NCBI GenBank assembly: GCA_964640725.1
Contig: CAZXIJ010000019.1
Coordinates: forward strand, 18,862 to 82,861
Direction of reading: 5' to 3'
DNA from: CALHVX01 sp964640725
Lineage (GTDB): Bacteria > Pseudomonadota > Gammaproteobacteria > Pseudomonadales > Azotimanducaceae
Length of the DNA: 64,000 nucleotides
Position 1 is the stretch's first letter; the number at the start of each line of letters is the position of its first letter. Positions 8,495 through 17,988 of the stretch are shown here, piece by piece. Both the position numbers and the translations under genes were made by a program. The notes below the pieces were generated by a model, which saw only the letters and a program-made list of their open reading frames with translations, did not search any database and was not told the DNA's origin.

Positions 8495-8505
8495 CCGGCC
8501 TGCGC
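8479..8505. terminator. Palindromic hairpin spanning a stop codon (bidirectional terminator)
   Basis: GCGCAG (8479-8484) pairs with CTGCGC (8500-8505) around the perfect 14-base palindrome GCCGGCTAGCCGGC (8486-8499), with one bulged C. The hydratase TAG stop is inside the palindrome. It sits between convergent genes and could end transcription from both sides. The U-run is weak (ATTT). Confidence 0.55.
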
Positions 8506-8525
8506 GATTTCGCCACGTTGACCCG

Positions 8526-10505
8526 CTAAGAGCGCTCGTACCAGATTGGCGAGGTCCAGGCCATCTCCTGCACCGTTTCCGGATACTGCCCGTTGCTGCA
8601 GACCTCCGGTCTTTCCGCAGGCGCCAGGGCCGCGCAGTCATAGGTATGCCAGCGCGCCGTTGGCGGCTCCAACACGCGCAGGTAGTAGTACGCGGACTGC
8701 GCCGGATCAAAGCTGTCGTCCGTGTAGACGGTACACAGCGTGCTGGCGCGACCGCCAGGGTTCGCTTCGGCGACATCCAACACCTGGGTGTTCAGGCTGC
8801 CGTCCGTGCCGACCCAGCCCTTCACCAGCTGCAGCGCTGCCAGGCTCTGTCCCTGCGGGTCCTGGGCGGCCCAGGCCAGGAAGCGGGGCTTGCCGGTGCC
8901 AGGGGCCAGGTCGCCGCCCATGGGGACCCCGCTGCGGTAGGCAGTGGCCACCATGCCCGGGTCGTCACACAAATTTGCGGGCAGGTCCCAGCCGGCGAAC
9001 AGCCGCGGCAGGATGCGGGGGCCAGAGGTGCCGAACACCTCCTTGCGGAGCATCGCATCGAAGATGGCGTCGCGCGTGTTTTCCGTGGCCCAGACCCCGG
9101 CCAGGCCGCCCGGATTGCCGTCGATTCCGCTGGTGAGCAGTCCGGGCTGGAGACGCTGCGCTGGCGTGGCCTCGCCGGTGACTGCGCCCGTCCAGCCGCT
9201 TTCCTGCACGTTGCCCGGGGTTGCGGCATGCGTGTCCGTGGCGGCAATGATCCCGAGCTTGATCGGGTTCAGGCCGATGTCCTGTTCTTCCTTCAGCCCG
9301 ACCACCAGCGCCGAGCGCTGAAAGTCTGTGGGGTGCACGCAGCCGGCGCCGAGCATGCCGTTGGCGCCGATCTCGCTGGGGTCGCACTCCCGGGTTACTT
9401 CCGATGCCTGGCTCGTCGCGAGGATGCCGCCCGTCATGTCGCGGGTTACGTAGGTTTTGTCTTCCCCCATCCGTCGCACCGCTTCGGTGGCGCACAGCTC
9501 ATCGGGCTGGCCGAGGATGCTGGTCAAACCGTTGATGCACTCCGAGCCGCCTTTGTGCTGGAAGATCTCCATGATCGGTTCCCGCGCCAGCCGCGTACTC
9601 GCGTAGGCCCGCTTGTTAGCGCGGCGCAGCTCCGGGTCCTCGTCGGGGCCGACGGCCAGCTGCATGTATGGCGCCATGCGACCGTTGGCCAGGTTCGAGT
9701 TGTGGGGAATGGTCAGATAGTCGCAGCCGTCATCGGCGTCGCACACGGCGTCCAGGCCCGCCCAGAGCTTGCTGTCGATCGGCGCATCGACGTAGCTGAC
9801 GGGCAGCGCCGGCACCTGCTCGCCGCGGAAGATGACGTTGCGGTGATAGTTCGATGTGCCCGGGGTTCCGGTGTACTCATAGGCGATAAAGCTTGTGAAC
9901 TGACAGGGCGTGTTGGCGCTGTTCGCGGCTTCCTGCATCTTCTCCCAGGGGCTCTTGGCAAACTCGGGGCACAGGCTCAGGTCCTCGCCGCACACATCGG
10001 GAATGCGCTTGGGATCTTCTGTGGTGATGACGCTGCCGAGCATCATCATGCCCTGGCGCTGATCGGCCCGGTACGCCTGGCAGAACGCTGTGTCGTAGCG
10101 GGGCGATCCCTCGGTGCGGCAGATGGCGCGCTCGCCCAGGAACTCCCCGTGGTCCGTGACTGCCAGAAAATCCAGGGGCCGGTCGATCTGCGCGGTGCCC
10201 AGGGGCTTGCCGTCGTCGCTGATGGGGAAGAACGGGATCGCCTCCCCCCGGGCATAGCGGTTCGCGTCCTCCGGCGTTGCGCCCGTGGAGTTCGCGGCTG
10301 CGTCAAAGGAAAAGCTGGTGTGGACGTGCACGTCGCCAAACAGCGGCACCCGGTGGGGATCGCCGTTGGCGCAGACTTCGTTCGCGGTTGCCGCGGCAGG
10401 CGCAGCCGTCGTGCTCGTGGCTGGCTCGCTGTTTGTTTGCTGGCTGCAGCCTGCCAGTGTGGTAGCCGCAAGCACCGCAGCGGCGCCGATCATCATTCTG
10501 GACAT
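8526..10505 (-). CDS. DUF3604 domain lipoprotein (PHP-like putative metallohydrolase)
   Basis: 659-residue lipoprotein. The N-terminus has a short hydrophobic stretch ending LAATTLAGC, a lipobox that would anchor the mature protein by its cysteine. The following low-complexity Ala/Thr linker leads into a DUF3604 domain. This domain has PHP-like metal-ligand motifs: FGDVHVHTSFSFDA, LAVTDHGEFLG and PHNSN. Members are often found beside catabolic genes, but no activity has been established. ATG 10505 was chosen because it begins the signal peptide and has a G-rich site upstream; an earlier start would bury it. It is divergent from the molybdopterin oxidoreductase gene, with about 100 bases between. 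Confidence 0.85.
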   Translation of the reverse strand: MSRMMIGAAAVLAATTLAGCSQQTNSEPATSTTAAPAAATANEVCANGDPHRVPLFGDVHVHTSFSFDAAANSTGATPEDANRYARGEAIPFFPISDDGKPLGTAQIDRPLDFLAVTDHGEFLGERAICRTEGSPRYDTAFCQAYRADQRQGMMMLGSVITTEDPKRIPDVCGEDLSLCPEFAKSPWEKMQEAANSANTPCQFTSFIAYEYTGTPGTSNYHRNVIFRGEQVPALPVSYVDAPIDSKLWAGLDAVCDADDGCDYLTIPHNSNLANGRMAPYMQLAVGPDEDPELRRANKRAYASTRLAREPIMEIFQHKGGSECINGLTSILGQPDELCATEAVRRMGEDKTYVTRDMTGGILATSQASEVTRECDPSEIGANGMLGAGCVHPTDFQRSALVVGLKEEQDIGLNPIKLGIIAATDTHAATPGNVQESGWTGAVTGEATPAQRLQPGLLTSGIDGNPGGLAGVWATENTRDAIFDAMLRKEVFGTSGPRILPRLFAGWDLPANLCDDPGMVATAYRSGVPMGGDLAPGTGKPRFLAWAAQDPQGQSLAALQLVKGWVGTDGSLNTQVLDVAEANPGGRASTLCTVYTDDSFDPAQSAYYYLRVLEPPTARWHTYDCAALAPAERPEVCSNGQYPETVQEMAWTSPIWYERS

Positions 10506-10608
10506 TCCATCCCCCCCAGGAAGCCATCCGAATACAGGCTGTGAATGCTGACAGAAACCGGTGCGGGGGGCCAATGCGGTATTCTCGGATTTTCCGGGGA
10601 GGGCAGGC

Positions 10609-12813
10609 ATGACAGAGACGGTCGGCTACAGAATCTGCGGCATCTGCGAAGCCGCCTGCGGTCTGGAACTGGAGCTGGACGGCCGCACGGTGCGACGCGT
10701 TCGCGGCAACGACGACGACGTTTTTTCTGCGGGCCATCTGTGTGCCAAAGGCATTGCGCTGTCGGAGCTCGACGCCGATCCAGATCGCCTGCGGCGGCCG
10801 CTGGTGCGCGAAGGCGAGACGCTGCGCGAGGCCAGCTGGGAAGAAGCCTGGGCGGTTATCAACGCGCGTTTGCAGAGCGTTCGCGAACATGGCAACGACG
10901 CGATCGCGACCTATTTCGGCAACCCGACGGCACACAACATCGGCCTGGCGCGCAGCATGGGGACCTTTGCCGGCCTGCTCGGCTCGAAAAATCTGTTCTC
11001 CGCCGCCAGCGTCGACCAGTTGCCCAAACAGCTCGCCTGCGAGCTGATGTTCGGGAACGACATGGCGATTCCGGTGCCCGACATCCTGCACTCTGACTAC
11101 CTGTTGATGCTGGGGGCGAACCCCCTGGTCTCCAACGGCAGCCTGTGGGTCGTGCCGAAGGTGCGCGACAAAATTCGGGCCCTGCAGCAGCGAGGCGGAC
11201 ACCTGGCGGTGGTGGACCCACGACGGACAGAAACTGCTCGGGCCGCGGACAGCCACTACGCGATTCGCCCGGGCGGTGATGCCTGGCTGCTGGCGGCGCT
11301 TTTTCAACGGCTGCGTGCCGAGGGCTACGCGCCGCCAGCGGGGCAGGCCGTGCGCGGCCTGCGCGCCCTGGACGATGCGTTGGCAGACATCACGCAAGCG
11401 CAGGTGATCGCCCACAGCGGCCTGAGCGCCGCGCAGATTGATCGCATTCTGAACGACCTGATGAGTGCCGAATGCCCAGTGGTCTACGGGCGCGTGGGTA
11501 CCACGCTGCAGGCTTTCGGCACGCTCACCAGTTTTCTGGTCGAGGCGGTCAACCTGCTCCTGGGGGCGCTGGACCGCCGGGGCGGGGCCATGTTTCCTGA
11601 TCAGCCGATGTATGACCTGCCTCCTTCCCCGGGACCGCTCAAGTACAACCGCTGGCAGTCGCGAGTATCCGGCTACCCGGAGGTACTTGGCCAGATGCCG
11701 GTCGTGGCCCTGGCCGAAGAGATCGAGACGCCGGGGGATGGCCAGATTCGGGCGCTGGTATGCATTGCCGGGAACCCCGTGGTCAGCACGCCGGACAGTG
11801 TCCGGCTGGCGAGCGCGCTGGAGGCGCTCGACTTTCTGGTTTGCATTGACCTGTACCACAACGAAACCACCCGGTTGGCTGACGTTGTGTTGCCGGGCAC
11901 CTCGCCTTTCGAAGACAGCCACTACGACAGCTTCCTGGGCGCCATGGGCTATCGCAATGCGGCGCGCTACTCCCCGGCGCTGTTCGAGTCGGGGCAGCCC
12001 GATGAATGGTCCATGGGTCTCACCTTCGCGTTTTGTCTACAGGAAGGGCGGGTCCCGGGTCCGGCGGCGCTACAGCAGTTTGAGGACGATCTGGTGGCCC
12101 GGGCGGTCTCGGCCTACGTGCAGGACCCCGGCAGCGGGATTCATGGCCGCGACCTGCAGGACATCATGGGGCAAATCGGGCCGGCCACGGGCGTTGAGCG
12201 GCTGCTGGACCTCGGCATCCGGGCCGGACGCTGGGGCGATCACTTTGGGGCCCGGGACGGGCTGACGCTGAAGACGATGGCGGACGAGCCAAACGGGATC
12301 GACCTTGGCGAGATCAGCGAGGGACGCCTGGCGGAGCTTGTCAGGCATGCCGACGGCCAGCTGGCGCTGGCGCCGCCAACGATTTTACAGGAGATCCAGC
12401 GCCTTGCCGCGCAGGTACCGGCCGCAGGGTTGACTTTAATTGGGCGCCGAACGACCCGCTCGAACAACTCCTGGCTGCGAAATCTGCCGGCCCTCGGCAA
12501 GGGCTCTTCCCGGTGCGCCCTGCAGATGCATCCTGATGACGCGCAGAGCAGATCGCTGAGCGATGGGCAGCCGGTGAGGGTGCGATCCGCGACCGGAGAG
12601 GTCACCGCAACCGTTGCGATGACCGAGTCGCTGGCGGCCGGCGTGGTGAGCCTGCCCCACGGATTCAGCCCGGCAAGCGATTTGCGCCAGGGGCAGCTGA
12701 TCCCTGGCCCGAACTACAACGAACTGGCGGCGACGACCGCGGTCGATGCGCCCAGCGCCACGGCTGCGCTGAACGGCATTCCGGTAGAGGTGCTCAGAGA
12801 TCCGGTGGGCTAG
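10609..12813 (+). CDS. Molybdopterin-dependent oxidoreductase (DMSO reductase superfamily)
   Basis: 734-residue bis-MGD oxidoreductase. The N-terminal [4Fe-4S] ligands are C10, C13, C17 and C45 (CGICEAAC ... HLCAKG). Further cofactor signatures are GANPLVSN, VVDPRRTETA, DLYHNETTRLADVVLPG and a C-terminal dinucleotide-binding domain containing GPNYNELAA. There is no Tat signal, so it is cytoplasmic. The closest general type is the FdhF/BisC-like single-subunit group. Whether it acts as a formate dehydrogenase or reduces or hydroxylates a substrate is undetermined. ATG 10609 follows GGGGAGGGCAGG. Its stop shares CTAG with the convergent Rieske gene. Confidence 0.88.
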   Translation: MTETVGYRICGICEAACGLELELDGRTVRRVRGNDDDVFSAGHLCAKGIALSELDADPDRLRRPLVREGETLREASWEEAWAVINARLQSVREHGNDAIATYFGNPTAHNIGLARSMGTFAGLLGSKNLFSAASVDQLPKQLACELMFGNDMAIPVPDILHSDYLLMLGANPLVSNGSLWVVPKVRDKIRALQQRGGHLAVVDPRRTETARAADSHYAIRPGGDAWLLAALFQRLRAEGYAPPAGQAVRGLRALDDALADITQAQVIAHSGLSAAQIDRILNDLMSAECPVVYGRVGTTLQAFGTLTSFLVEAVNLLLGALDRRGGAMFPDQPMYDLPPSPGPLKYNRWQSRVSGYPEVLGQMPVVALAEEIETPGDGQIRALVCIAGNPVVSTPDSVRLASALEALDFLVCIDLYHNETTRLADVVLPGTSPFEDSHYDSFLGAMGYRNAARYSPALFESGQPDEWSMGLTFAFCLQEGRVPGPAALQQFEDDLVARAVSAYVQDPGSGIHGRDLQDIMGQIGPATGVERLLDLGIRAGRWGDHFGARDGLTLKTMADEPNGIDLGEISEGRLAELVRHADGQLALAPPTILQEIQRLAAQVPAAGLTLIGRRTTRSNNSWLRNLPALGKGSSRCALQMHPDDAQSRSLSDGQPVRVRSATGEVTATVAMTESLAAGVVSLPHGFSPASDLRQGQLIPGPNYNELAATTAVDAPSATAALNGIPVEVLRDPVG

Positions 12814-14147
12814 CCCGCCAGGCGCGCGTCCAGCGCATCGTGAAAGTGCTGGACGCGCATCTCGTCGTCGTTCAGCCAGACAGAGTTGAAGCCTGCGGAA
12901 CTCATGCCGGCCTGAACGCTGCCCAGCAGCTCGATATCCTGGTCGATGGTATCGGTCATGGTTTTGGAGCCATCGAGAATCGCACCGTGGTCAAACTCGT
13001 CGCGGACCGGGCGAGATGGCATTTCTCCTTGATTCAGACCGACCTGTTCGGCGGCGCGGCCGGGGCCGAGCACCTCCTGGTCAACACCGGTTGATGGGTC
13101 GGCCATGGGCAGCAAGGTCATCTTGTCGAAGAAGCACTGCGCCGGGTCCGTCGGGTGTGGCCGCGCGCGCATGACCCAGCAGTGCTCGGGGGTGAAAGAC
13201 AGGATGACGTTGGGAAACAGGTTGTACTGCCAGACATCCGACAGCTGGTCGTCGCGAAAGGCGCTGTAGTCGACTCCGTTGGCGGTGCCGATCTCGCGCT
13301 TGCGGGCCTGGACGGCCTGGCGTACCTCGAGCACCCGGCCGCGGAACGCTAGCGGGTCCAGACCGAGGCTGGCCAGCTGCGCGGCCTGCAGGTCGGTCGG
13401 TTCGTCAGGAACGGGAAATCTTGGGTTGACCGTCGCGCCTGGCACCGCAAGCCCCGTATGTCCATGGGGAAACAGGTGCACGGTGTCGTTACAGCAGTCG
13501 ACCATGCGTTTGTGCTGCGGATGCAGGAAGTCTACGTGGTACAGCTCGCTGAAGTTATCGACCACCGCTTTCCAGTTGCAGTTGAGCCGAACCGTCTGGT
13601 CTTCAACCAGCTTCATGTTCGCGAACCGATACGGGGCCAGATGGTCGGCGACGAGGCCCAGGTCTTCGCGCAATGGACGTGGCTGCTCTGCCATGGACAC
13701 GAACACGAACCCGTCCCAGATGTCTGTCGCGACGGGTCGCAGGGAGCGCTCATGGCAGGGAATGCCGGCGGCAAAGCGTTCGCGGTAGGGGGCTGCCTTG
13801 AGCGCGCCGTCCAGACCGTAGGTCCAGGCGTGGTAGGCACAGCGGAAGCTGTCTGCCGTGCCGCGCTCGGACGCCACCAGCCGATTGCCCCGATGCTGAC
13901 AGACGTTGTAGAAGCCCTGGATCGCCCCGGAGGCGGTGTGTGTGAGCAGGATTTGCTCCTGACCCAGTTCAAAGACCAGATAGTCCCCGACTTCCTGCAG
14001 ATCGCTCGCTAGGCCGGCCAGCAGCCAGCTGTTCCGCCACAGGCGGTCCCGTTCCCGTCGCACCCAGCTCGAGTCGACGTAGCGGTCGGTGCTGAAGTTT
14101 CTGATCTGTACCGGTTGCCCGGTATGGCTGACGATCTCGATGGTCAT
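12810..14147 (-). CDS. Rieske aromatic ring-hydroxylating oxygenase alpha subunit
   Basis: 445-residue non-heme iron oxygenase. The Rieske [2Fe-2S] cluster is bound by C83 and H85 (CQH) and C103 and H106 (CAYH). The mononuclear iron site is in NWKAVVDNFSELYH with the second histidine in VDFLH. It has an intact cluster, unlike the damaged gene at 3962. No beta subunit or reductase is adjacent, as is common for the carnitine/choline-monooxygenase-like and steroid-type groups. ATG 14147 follows GGGAGCG. Such enzymes hydroxylate or demethylate aromatic, alicyclic or quaternary-amine substrates; the substrate is not predictable here. Its stop overlaps the molybdopterin gene stop within a CTAG. Confidence 0.92.
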   Translation of the reverse strand: MTIEIVSHTGQPVQIRNFSTDRYVDSSWVRRERDRLWRNSWLLAGLASDLQEVGDYLVFELGQEQILLTHTASGAIQGFYNVCQHRGNRLVASERGTADSFRCAYHAWTYGLDGALKAAPYRERFAAGIPCHERSLRPVATDIWDGFVFVSMAEQPRPLREDLGLVADHLAPYRFANMKLVEDQTVRLNCNWKAVVDNFSELYHVDFLHPQHKRMVDCCNDTVHLFPHGHTGLAVPGATVNPRFPVPDEPTDLQAAQLASLGLDPLAFRGRVLEVRQAVQARKREIGTANGVDYSAFRDDQLSDVWQYNLFPNVILSFTPEHCWVMRARPHPTDPAQCFFDKMTLLPMADPSTGVDQEVLGPGRAAEQVGLNQGEMPSRPVRDEFDHGAILDGSKTMTDTIDQDIELLGSVQAGMSSAGFNSVWLNDDEMRVQHFHDALDARLAG

Positions 14148-14279
14148 GGGGTTGCGCTCCCTCAGTCTGGTCTGTTGTACGGAAAGGCGCCGGGAAATGC
14201 CAGCGCGCGGCCAGGTGCCCGTGGCAAAATAGGGTGTCGGTGTACGCCGTCATTCCCTTGCGCAGACAGGAGCCACCGC

Positions 14280-15515
14280 ATGCCGGAACTTCACCAGGAC
14301 ACGCCCTCCGGGCCGTTGCGCGGGCAGTTCGCACCGGCTTTCGAGCCGCTGGCCGAGGCCTTCGTGCGCAACTTTGCCGAGTTCGGCGAGGTTGGGGCAT
14401 CGCTGTGCGTGACCCACGGCGGCGAGACCGTCGCCGACCTTTGGGGCGGCGCTGCCGACCCGAAGGCGAACCTGCCCTGGCAGGAAGACACGCTCTGTGT
14501 CGTGTTCTCCAGCACCAAGGGCGCTGTCGCGCTCGCCGCACACACCCTGGTGGCGCAGGGCGTCCTGGAGGTTGACGCGCCGGTCAAACGGTACTGGCCG
14601 GAGTTTGCCGTCAACGGCAAAGAGGATGCGACGGTCCGCATGATGCTGGATCACTCGGTCGGCGTGCCGGCCATGCGCGACAAGGTCAAGGATCATGGCT
14701 GCTGCGACTGGGACTACATGGTGGCGCGGCTGGAGCAGGAGGCCCCGTTCTGGCGCCCTGGCACGCGCCACGGCTACCACATGGCGAACTTTGGCTGGAC
14801 CGTCGGCGAGCTGGTGCGGCGCACATCCTCGCAGTCGCTGGGCGCGTACTTTCAAGAAGCGGTGGCGCGTCCCGCGGGTGCCGACTTCTGGATCGGGCTG
14901 CCCGAGGCAGAAGAGGGCAGGGTCGCGCCGATGATTCCTTTCAAGCCGGTACGCGGCGCGCCGGTGGGCGCCTTTACGCGTGCCCTGGTCAGCGATCCGA
15001 CATCCATTCCGCACCTGGCCTTCTACAACCAGGGCGGTTTCCGGCCGAACAGCCGGGACTGCCGGGCGGCGGAGATCGGCGGTGCCGGGGGCGTGACCAA
15101 CGGCCGTGGCTTGGCCCGGATCTATGCGCCCTTTGCCTGCGGCGGTACGCGCAACGGCCACCAGTTCGTCGATCGGCAGACCCTCACCGCGATGGGCGAA
15201 GTTTCCGCAGCCAGCCGCGAAGACGCCACCCTGTTGCTGCCCACCCGTTTCGCGCTGGGGTTCATGAAGTCCATGGACAACCGCAACGCGCCCGGGGTCG
15301 ACAAGAGCAGCGCCATCTTTGGGCCTTCGGCGTTCGGCCACGTGGGGGCGGGCGGCAGCGTCGGGTTCGCAGACCCGGCTCTGGGCATGAGTTTCGGCTA
15401 TGCCATGAACAAGATGGGGCCCGGCATTCTCATGAACGAGCGCGGCCAGGCGCTGGTCGATGCGGCCTATCAGTGCCTCGGCCTGTCGAGCAACAGGTCC
15501 GGGTTCTGGTGTTGA
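14280..15515 (+). CDS. Beta-lactamase-family serine hydrolase (EstB-like esterase)
   Basis: 411-residue serine hydrolase of the class C beta-lactamase/esterase fold. The SxxK motif is S77-S-T-K80 within VFSSTKG. A YHMANFG segment near residue 162 supplies the second-motif tyrosine, and HVGAGGSVGF near the C-terminus replaces the KTG motif, as in EstB-type esterases. There is no signal peptide, so a cytoplasmic esterase or lactonase acting on catabolic esters is more likely than antibiotic resistance. An AGGAG site lies seven bases before ATG 14280. It is divergent from the Rieske gene, sharing about 130 bases of upstream DNA, and is followed at once by an MFS transporter. Confidence 0.88.
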   Translation: MPELHQDTPSGPLRGQFAPAFEPLAEAFVRNFAEFGEVGASLCVTHGGETVADLWGGAADPKANLPWQEDTLCVVFSSTKGAVALAAHTLVAQGVLEVDAPVKRYWPEFAVNGKEDATVRMMLDHSVGVPAMRDKVKDHGCCDWDYMVARLEQEAPFWRPGTRHGYHMANFGWTVGELVRRTSSQSLGAYFQEAVARPAGADFWIGLPEAEEGRVAPMIPFKPVRGAPVGAFTRALVSDPTSIPHLAFYNQGGFRPNSRDCRAAEIGGAGGVTNGRGLARIYAPFACGGTRNGHQFVDRQTLTAMGEVSAASREDATLLLPTRFALGFMKSMDNRNAPGVDKSSAIFGPSAFGHVGAGGSVGFADPALGMSFGYAMNKMGPGILMNERGQALVDAAYQCLGLSSNRSGFWC

Positions 15516-15543
15516 GTCATGGCGCCCTGCAGATGACTGGCCA

Positions 15544-17172
15544 GTGAGCGCGGCGTCGGCTTCGCCCTTTGCGCCGCTCGCGGAACCGAACTTCCGGTCC
15601 GTGTGGCTCGGCAATCTGCTGTCCAACTTTGGTGGGCTGATCCAGGCCGTCGGCGCGGCCTGGATGATGACCCTGATCGCCGAGTCCGACACCCAGGTCG
15701 CGCTGGTCCAGGCCTCTACCACGCTGCCCGTCATGGTGTTTTCCCTGCTCTCGGGGGCGGTCGCTGACAGTTACGATCGTCGGCGGGTGATGCTCGCAGC
15801 CCAGCTGTTCATGTTCTGCGTATCGGTGGCGCTGGTTGCGGCAACCTGGCTCGACCTGATCAACGCCTGGTCGCTGCTCGGCTTCACGTTCCTGATCGGC
15901 TGCGGCGTTGCCTTCAACATTCCGGCCTGGCAGGCCTCGGTGCGCGACATGGTGGGCATGGAGCTGCTGCCCCGAGCCGTGCTGCTCAACGGCGTCGGAT
16001 TCAACGTCACGCGCAGTGTGGCCCCGGCCCTGGGCGGCGTGATCGTCGCCACTGCCGGCGCGATCGTTGCCTTCGCCGTCAACGCCGTCAGCTACCTGGG
16101 CATATTGTTTGCAGTCTGGCGCTGGTCTGGTCCTGCGCCGCGGGACACGGCGTTTCGCGAGCCGCTCGGCTCCGCCATGGCGGCCGGTATTCGCTACGTG
16201 CGGCTGGCGCCCAGTCTGCTTCGGGTTTGCGTCCGCGGCTTTGTTTTTGGCATCGGTGCGGTGGCCGTGCTGGCGCTGTTGCCCCTGGTAACCCGAGACC
16301 TGCTCGACGGCACCTCGCTGACCTACGGCCTGTTGCTCGGGGGCTTCGGGCTGGGCGCCGTGATCTCCGGCGTCACCTCCGAAAAGATTGCCGAGCGGCT
16401 GAGCAGCGAGGGCATGGTGCGGGCAGCGCTTGCGTCGCTGATTGTTGCCGTCCTGATCACCAGCGTCAGTCCCTGGTTTGCAGTCACCGCGGCAGCCGTC
16501 GCGCTCGCGGGCTGGGCCTGGGTACTGGCCCTGGCCATGATCAATACCACCGTGCAGATGAGCACCCCGCGCTGGGTGGTCGGTCGCGCCATGTCCTTCT
16601 ATCAGATGTTCACCTTTGGCGGGATGGCGTTGGGCGCCTGGCTCTGGGGTTCGGTGGTAGACCGCTGGTCCGTGCCCGTCGCTCTGCAGGGCGCGGCTGG
16701 GGCGATGGTGCTGGGCATCGTGCTGGGCTTCCGCTGGCCACTGCCCGGCCGCGAAGCGCTGAAACTGAACCCGCTGGACGAGTGGCAGGAGCCCGACGTG
16801 GCGCTGGACATCGTGCCCCGCAGCGGCCCTGTCTCTGTGTCGATCATCTATCAGATTCGGGAGCCGGACGTGCCGGAGTTCGCCTCGCTCATGGGCGAGC
16901 GCCGCAGAATTCGCCAGCGCGACGGTGCCCGGCGCTGGACCCTGCTGCGGGACCTGGAGCTCACGGATCAGTGGATTGAACGCTTCGAGATGCCCACCTG
17001 GGCGGCCTATGTGAGCTTCCATTCCCGCGCTACAGAACAGGACGGCCCGGTGGGCGACCGGCTCCGCGAACTGCATCAGGGCGAGGATCGCCCCACGGTT
17101 CGCCGGCTGCTGGTGCGTGATCCAGGGCAGGTCCGGGCCAACGAGGCTAATATCGATGACACTATTCATTAG
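15544..17172 (+). CDS. MFS_3-family (EntS-like) transporter
   Basis: 542-residue inner-membrane exporter of the major facilitator superfamily. The N-terminus (PNFRSVWLGNLLSNFG) and the loop-2 signature (DSYDRRRVML) match the EntS/MFS_3 group, with about twelve hydrophobic helices through residue 410. A soluble C-terminal part of roughly 120 residues begins at VSIIYQIREPDVPEF and resembles an antibiotic-biosynthesis-monooxygenase-like (ferredoxin-fold) domain, as seen in other members. No ATG precedes the conserved N-terminal motif, so GTG 15544 is taken as start; this is the least certain part. It lies 28 bases after the esterase gene. The substrate is unknown. Confidence 0.83.
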   Translation: MSAASASPFAPLAEPNFRSVWLGNLLSNFGGLIQAVGAAWMMTLIAESDTQVALVQASTTLPVMVFSLLSGAVADSYDRRRVMLAAQLFMFCVSVALVAATWLDLINAWSLLGFTFLIGCGVAFNIPAWQASVRDMVGMELLPRAVLLNGVGFNVTRSVAPALGGVIVATAGAIVAFAVNAVSYLGILFAVWRWSGPAPRDTAFREPLGSAMAAGIRYVRLAPSLLRVCVRGFVFGIGAVAVLALLPLVTRDLLDGTSLTYGLLLGGFGLGAVISGVTSEKIAERLSSEGMVRAALASLIVAVLITSVSPWFAVTAAAVALAGWAWVLALAMINTTVQMSTPRWVVGRAMSFYQMFTFGGMALGAWLWGSVVDRWSVPVALQGAAGAMVLGIVLGFRWPLPGREALKLNPLDEWQEPDVALDIVPRSGPVSVSIIYQIREPDVPEFASLMGERRRIRQRDGARRWTLLRDLELTDQWIERFEMPTWAAYVSFHSRATEQDGPVGDRLRELHQGEDRPTVRRLLVRDPGQVRANEANIDDTIH

Positions 17173-17205
17173 TCATTAAATTCAATCAGATAAAGAGGAC
17201 AGCGT

Positions 17206-17988
17206 ATGGATCTTTCAGAAGGCAAAGGGCTCTTCGTCGGCGGCGCCTCCGGTATGTGCCGGGCAACTGCGGAGCAGTTCGCCGCGAAGGGCGGGGCGGT
17301 CGCGATTGCGGACTTGCCCGGCTCAGATGGCGAGGCTGTCGCAGCGGCCCTGGGCGGCACGTTCTACCCCTGCGACGTCATGGACTACGCCGGTATGGAC
17401 GAGACCATCAGCGCTGCGGTCGAAAAGATGGGCGGCCTGACCGCGGTGGTCAACACCGCCGGCGGCGGCAACCGTTCCGTGGGCGGTAACGCGCAGCGAA
17501 CGCTCAAGAAAGATGGCACACGGCACCCGACGGACGTGTTTGAACGCGTGCTGGCACTCAATCTGGTGGCGTCGTTCAACATCAATACGGCTGCTGCGCA
17601 GCACATGCTGGCGAACGAGCCGAACGCGGATGGCGAGCGCGGGGTGATGATCAACACCGCGTCCATCGCCGCCTTCGAGGGCCAGATCGGCCAGGTGTCC
17701 TACAGCGCGGCGAAGGGCGGCATCGCCGCAATGACCCTGACCATGGCGCGCGACCTGGGCAATCTGGGCATCCGCTGCATGACCATCGCCCCGAGCCTGT
17801 TTCAGACCGGCCTGACCGCCGGCATTCCGGATGAGGGCGCGCACCAGCTGACGAAAGACGCGGCCTTTCCGCAGCGCATGGGCAAGCCCCAGGAGTTTGC
17901 CACCATGGCCATCGCGATCATGGAGTGCGCCATGATGAACGGCTCAACGCTGCGCGTGGATGCCGGGCAGCGGTTCGCGCCGCGCTAG
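17206..17988 (+). CDS. SDR-family dehydrogenase (HSD17B10-like)
   Basis: 260-residue short-chain dehydrogenase that interconverts an alcohol and a ketone with NAD(P). The catalytic serine is in NTASIAAFEG and the YxxxK pair is in YSAAKGG. Overall sequence resembles 3-hydroxyacyl-CoA dehydrogenase type 2 (HSD17B10), suggesting a hydroxyacyl-CoA or hydroxysteroid substrate. The cofactor loop is GGASGMCRA: the third glycine of the usual GxxxGxG is replaced by cysteine, which is unusual and may affect cofactor binding. AAAGAGGACAGCGT before ATG 17206 is a good ribosome site. The preceding 33 bases are AT-rich, unlike the surroundings, and could hold a promoter. Confidence 0.88.
   Translation: MDLSEGKGLFVGGASGMCRATAEQFAAKGGAVAIADLPGSDGEAVAAALGGTFYPCDVMDYAGMDETISAAVEKMGGLTAVVNTAGGGNRSVGGNAQRTLKKDGTRHPTDVFERVLALNLVASFNINTAAAQHMLANEPNADGERGVMINTASIAAFEGQIGQVSYSAAKGGIAAMTLTMARDLGNLGIRCMTIAPSLFQTGLTAGIPDEGAHQLTKDAAFPQRMGKPQEFATMAIAIMECAMMNGSTLRVDAGQRFAPR

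Noticed and set aside
8646..10544. 632-residue open frame on the plus strand
   Set aside because: Antisense to the DUF3604 lipoprotein, whose lipobox and PHP-like motifs are clear; no motif in the mirror frame.
10548..10585. CTGACA ... TATTCT as a promoter for the molybdopterin gene
   Set aside because: The spacer is about 26 bases, too long for a sigma-70 promoter.
10303..11922. 539-residue minus-strand open frame
   Set aside because: Overlaps the molybdopterin oxidoreductase start and spacer; composition is that of a mirror frame.
15517..17169. 550-residue open frame on the minus strand
   Set aside because: It lies wholly antisense to the MFS_3 transporter, is rich in H, Q, R and G as expected for a mirror frame in GC-rich DNA, and shows no family motif.
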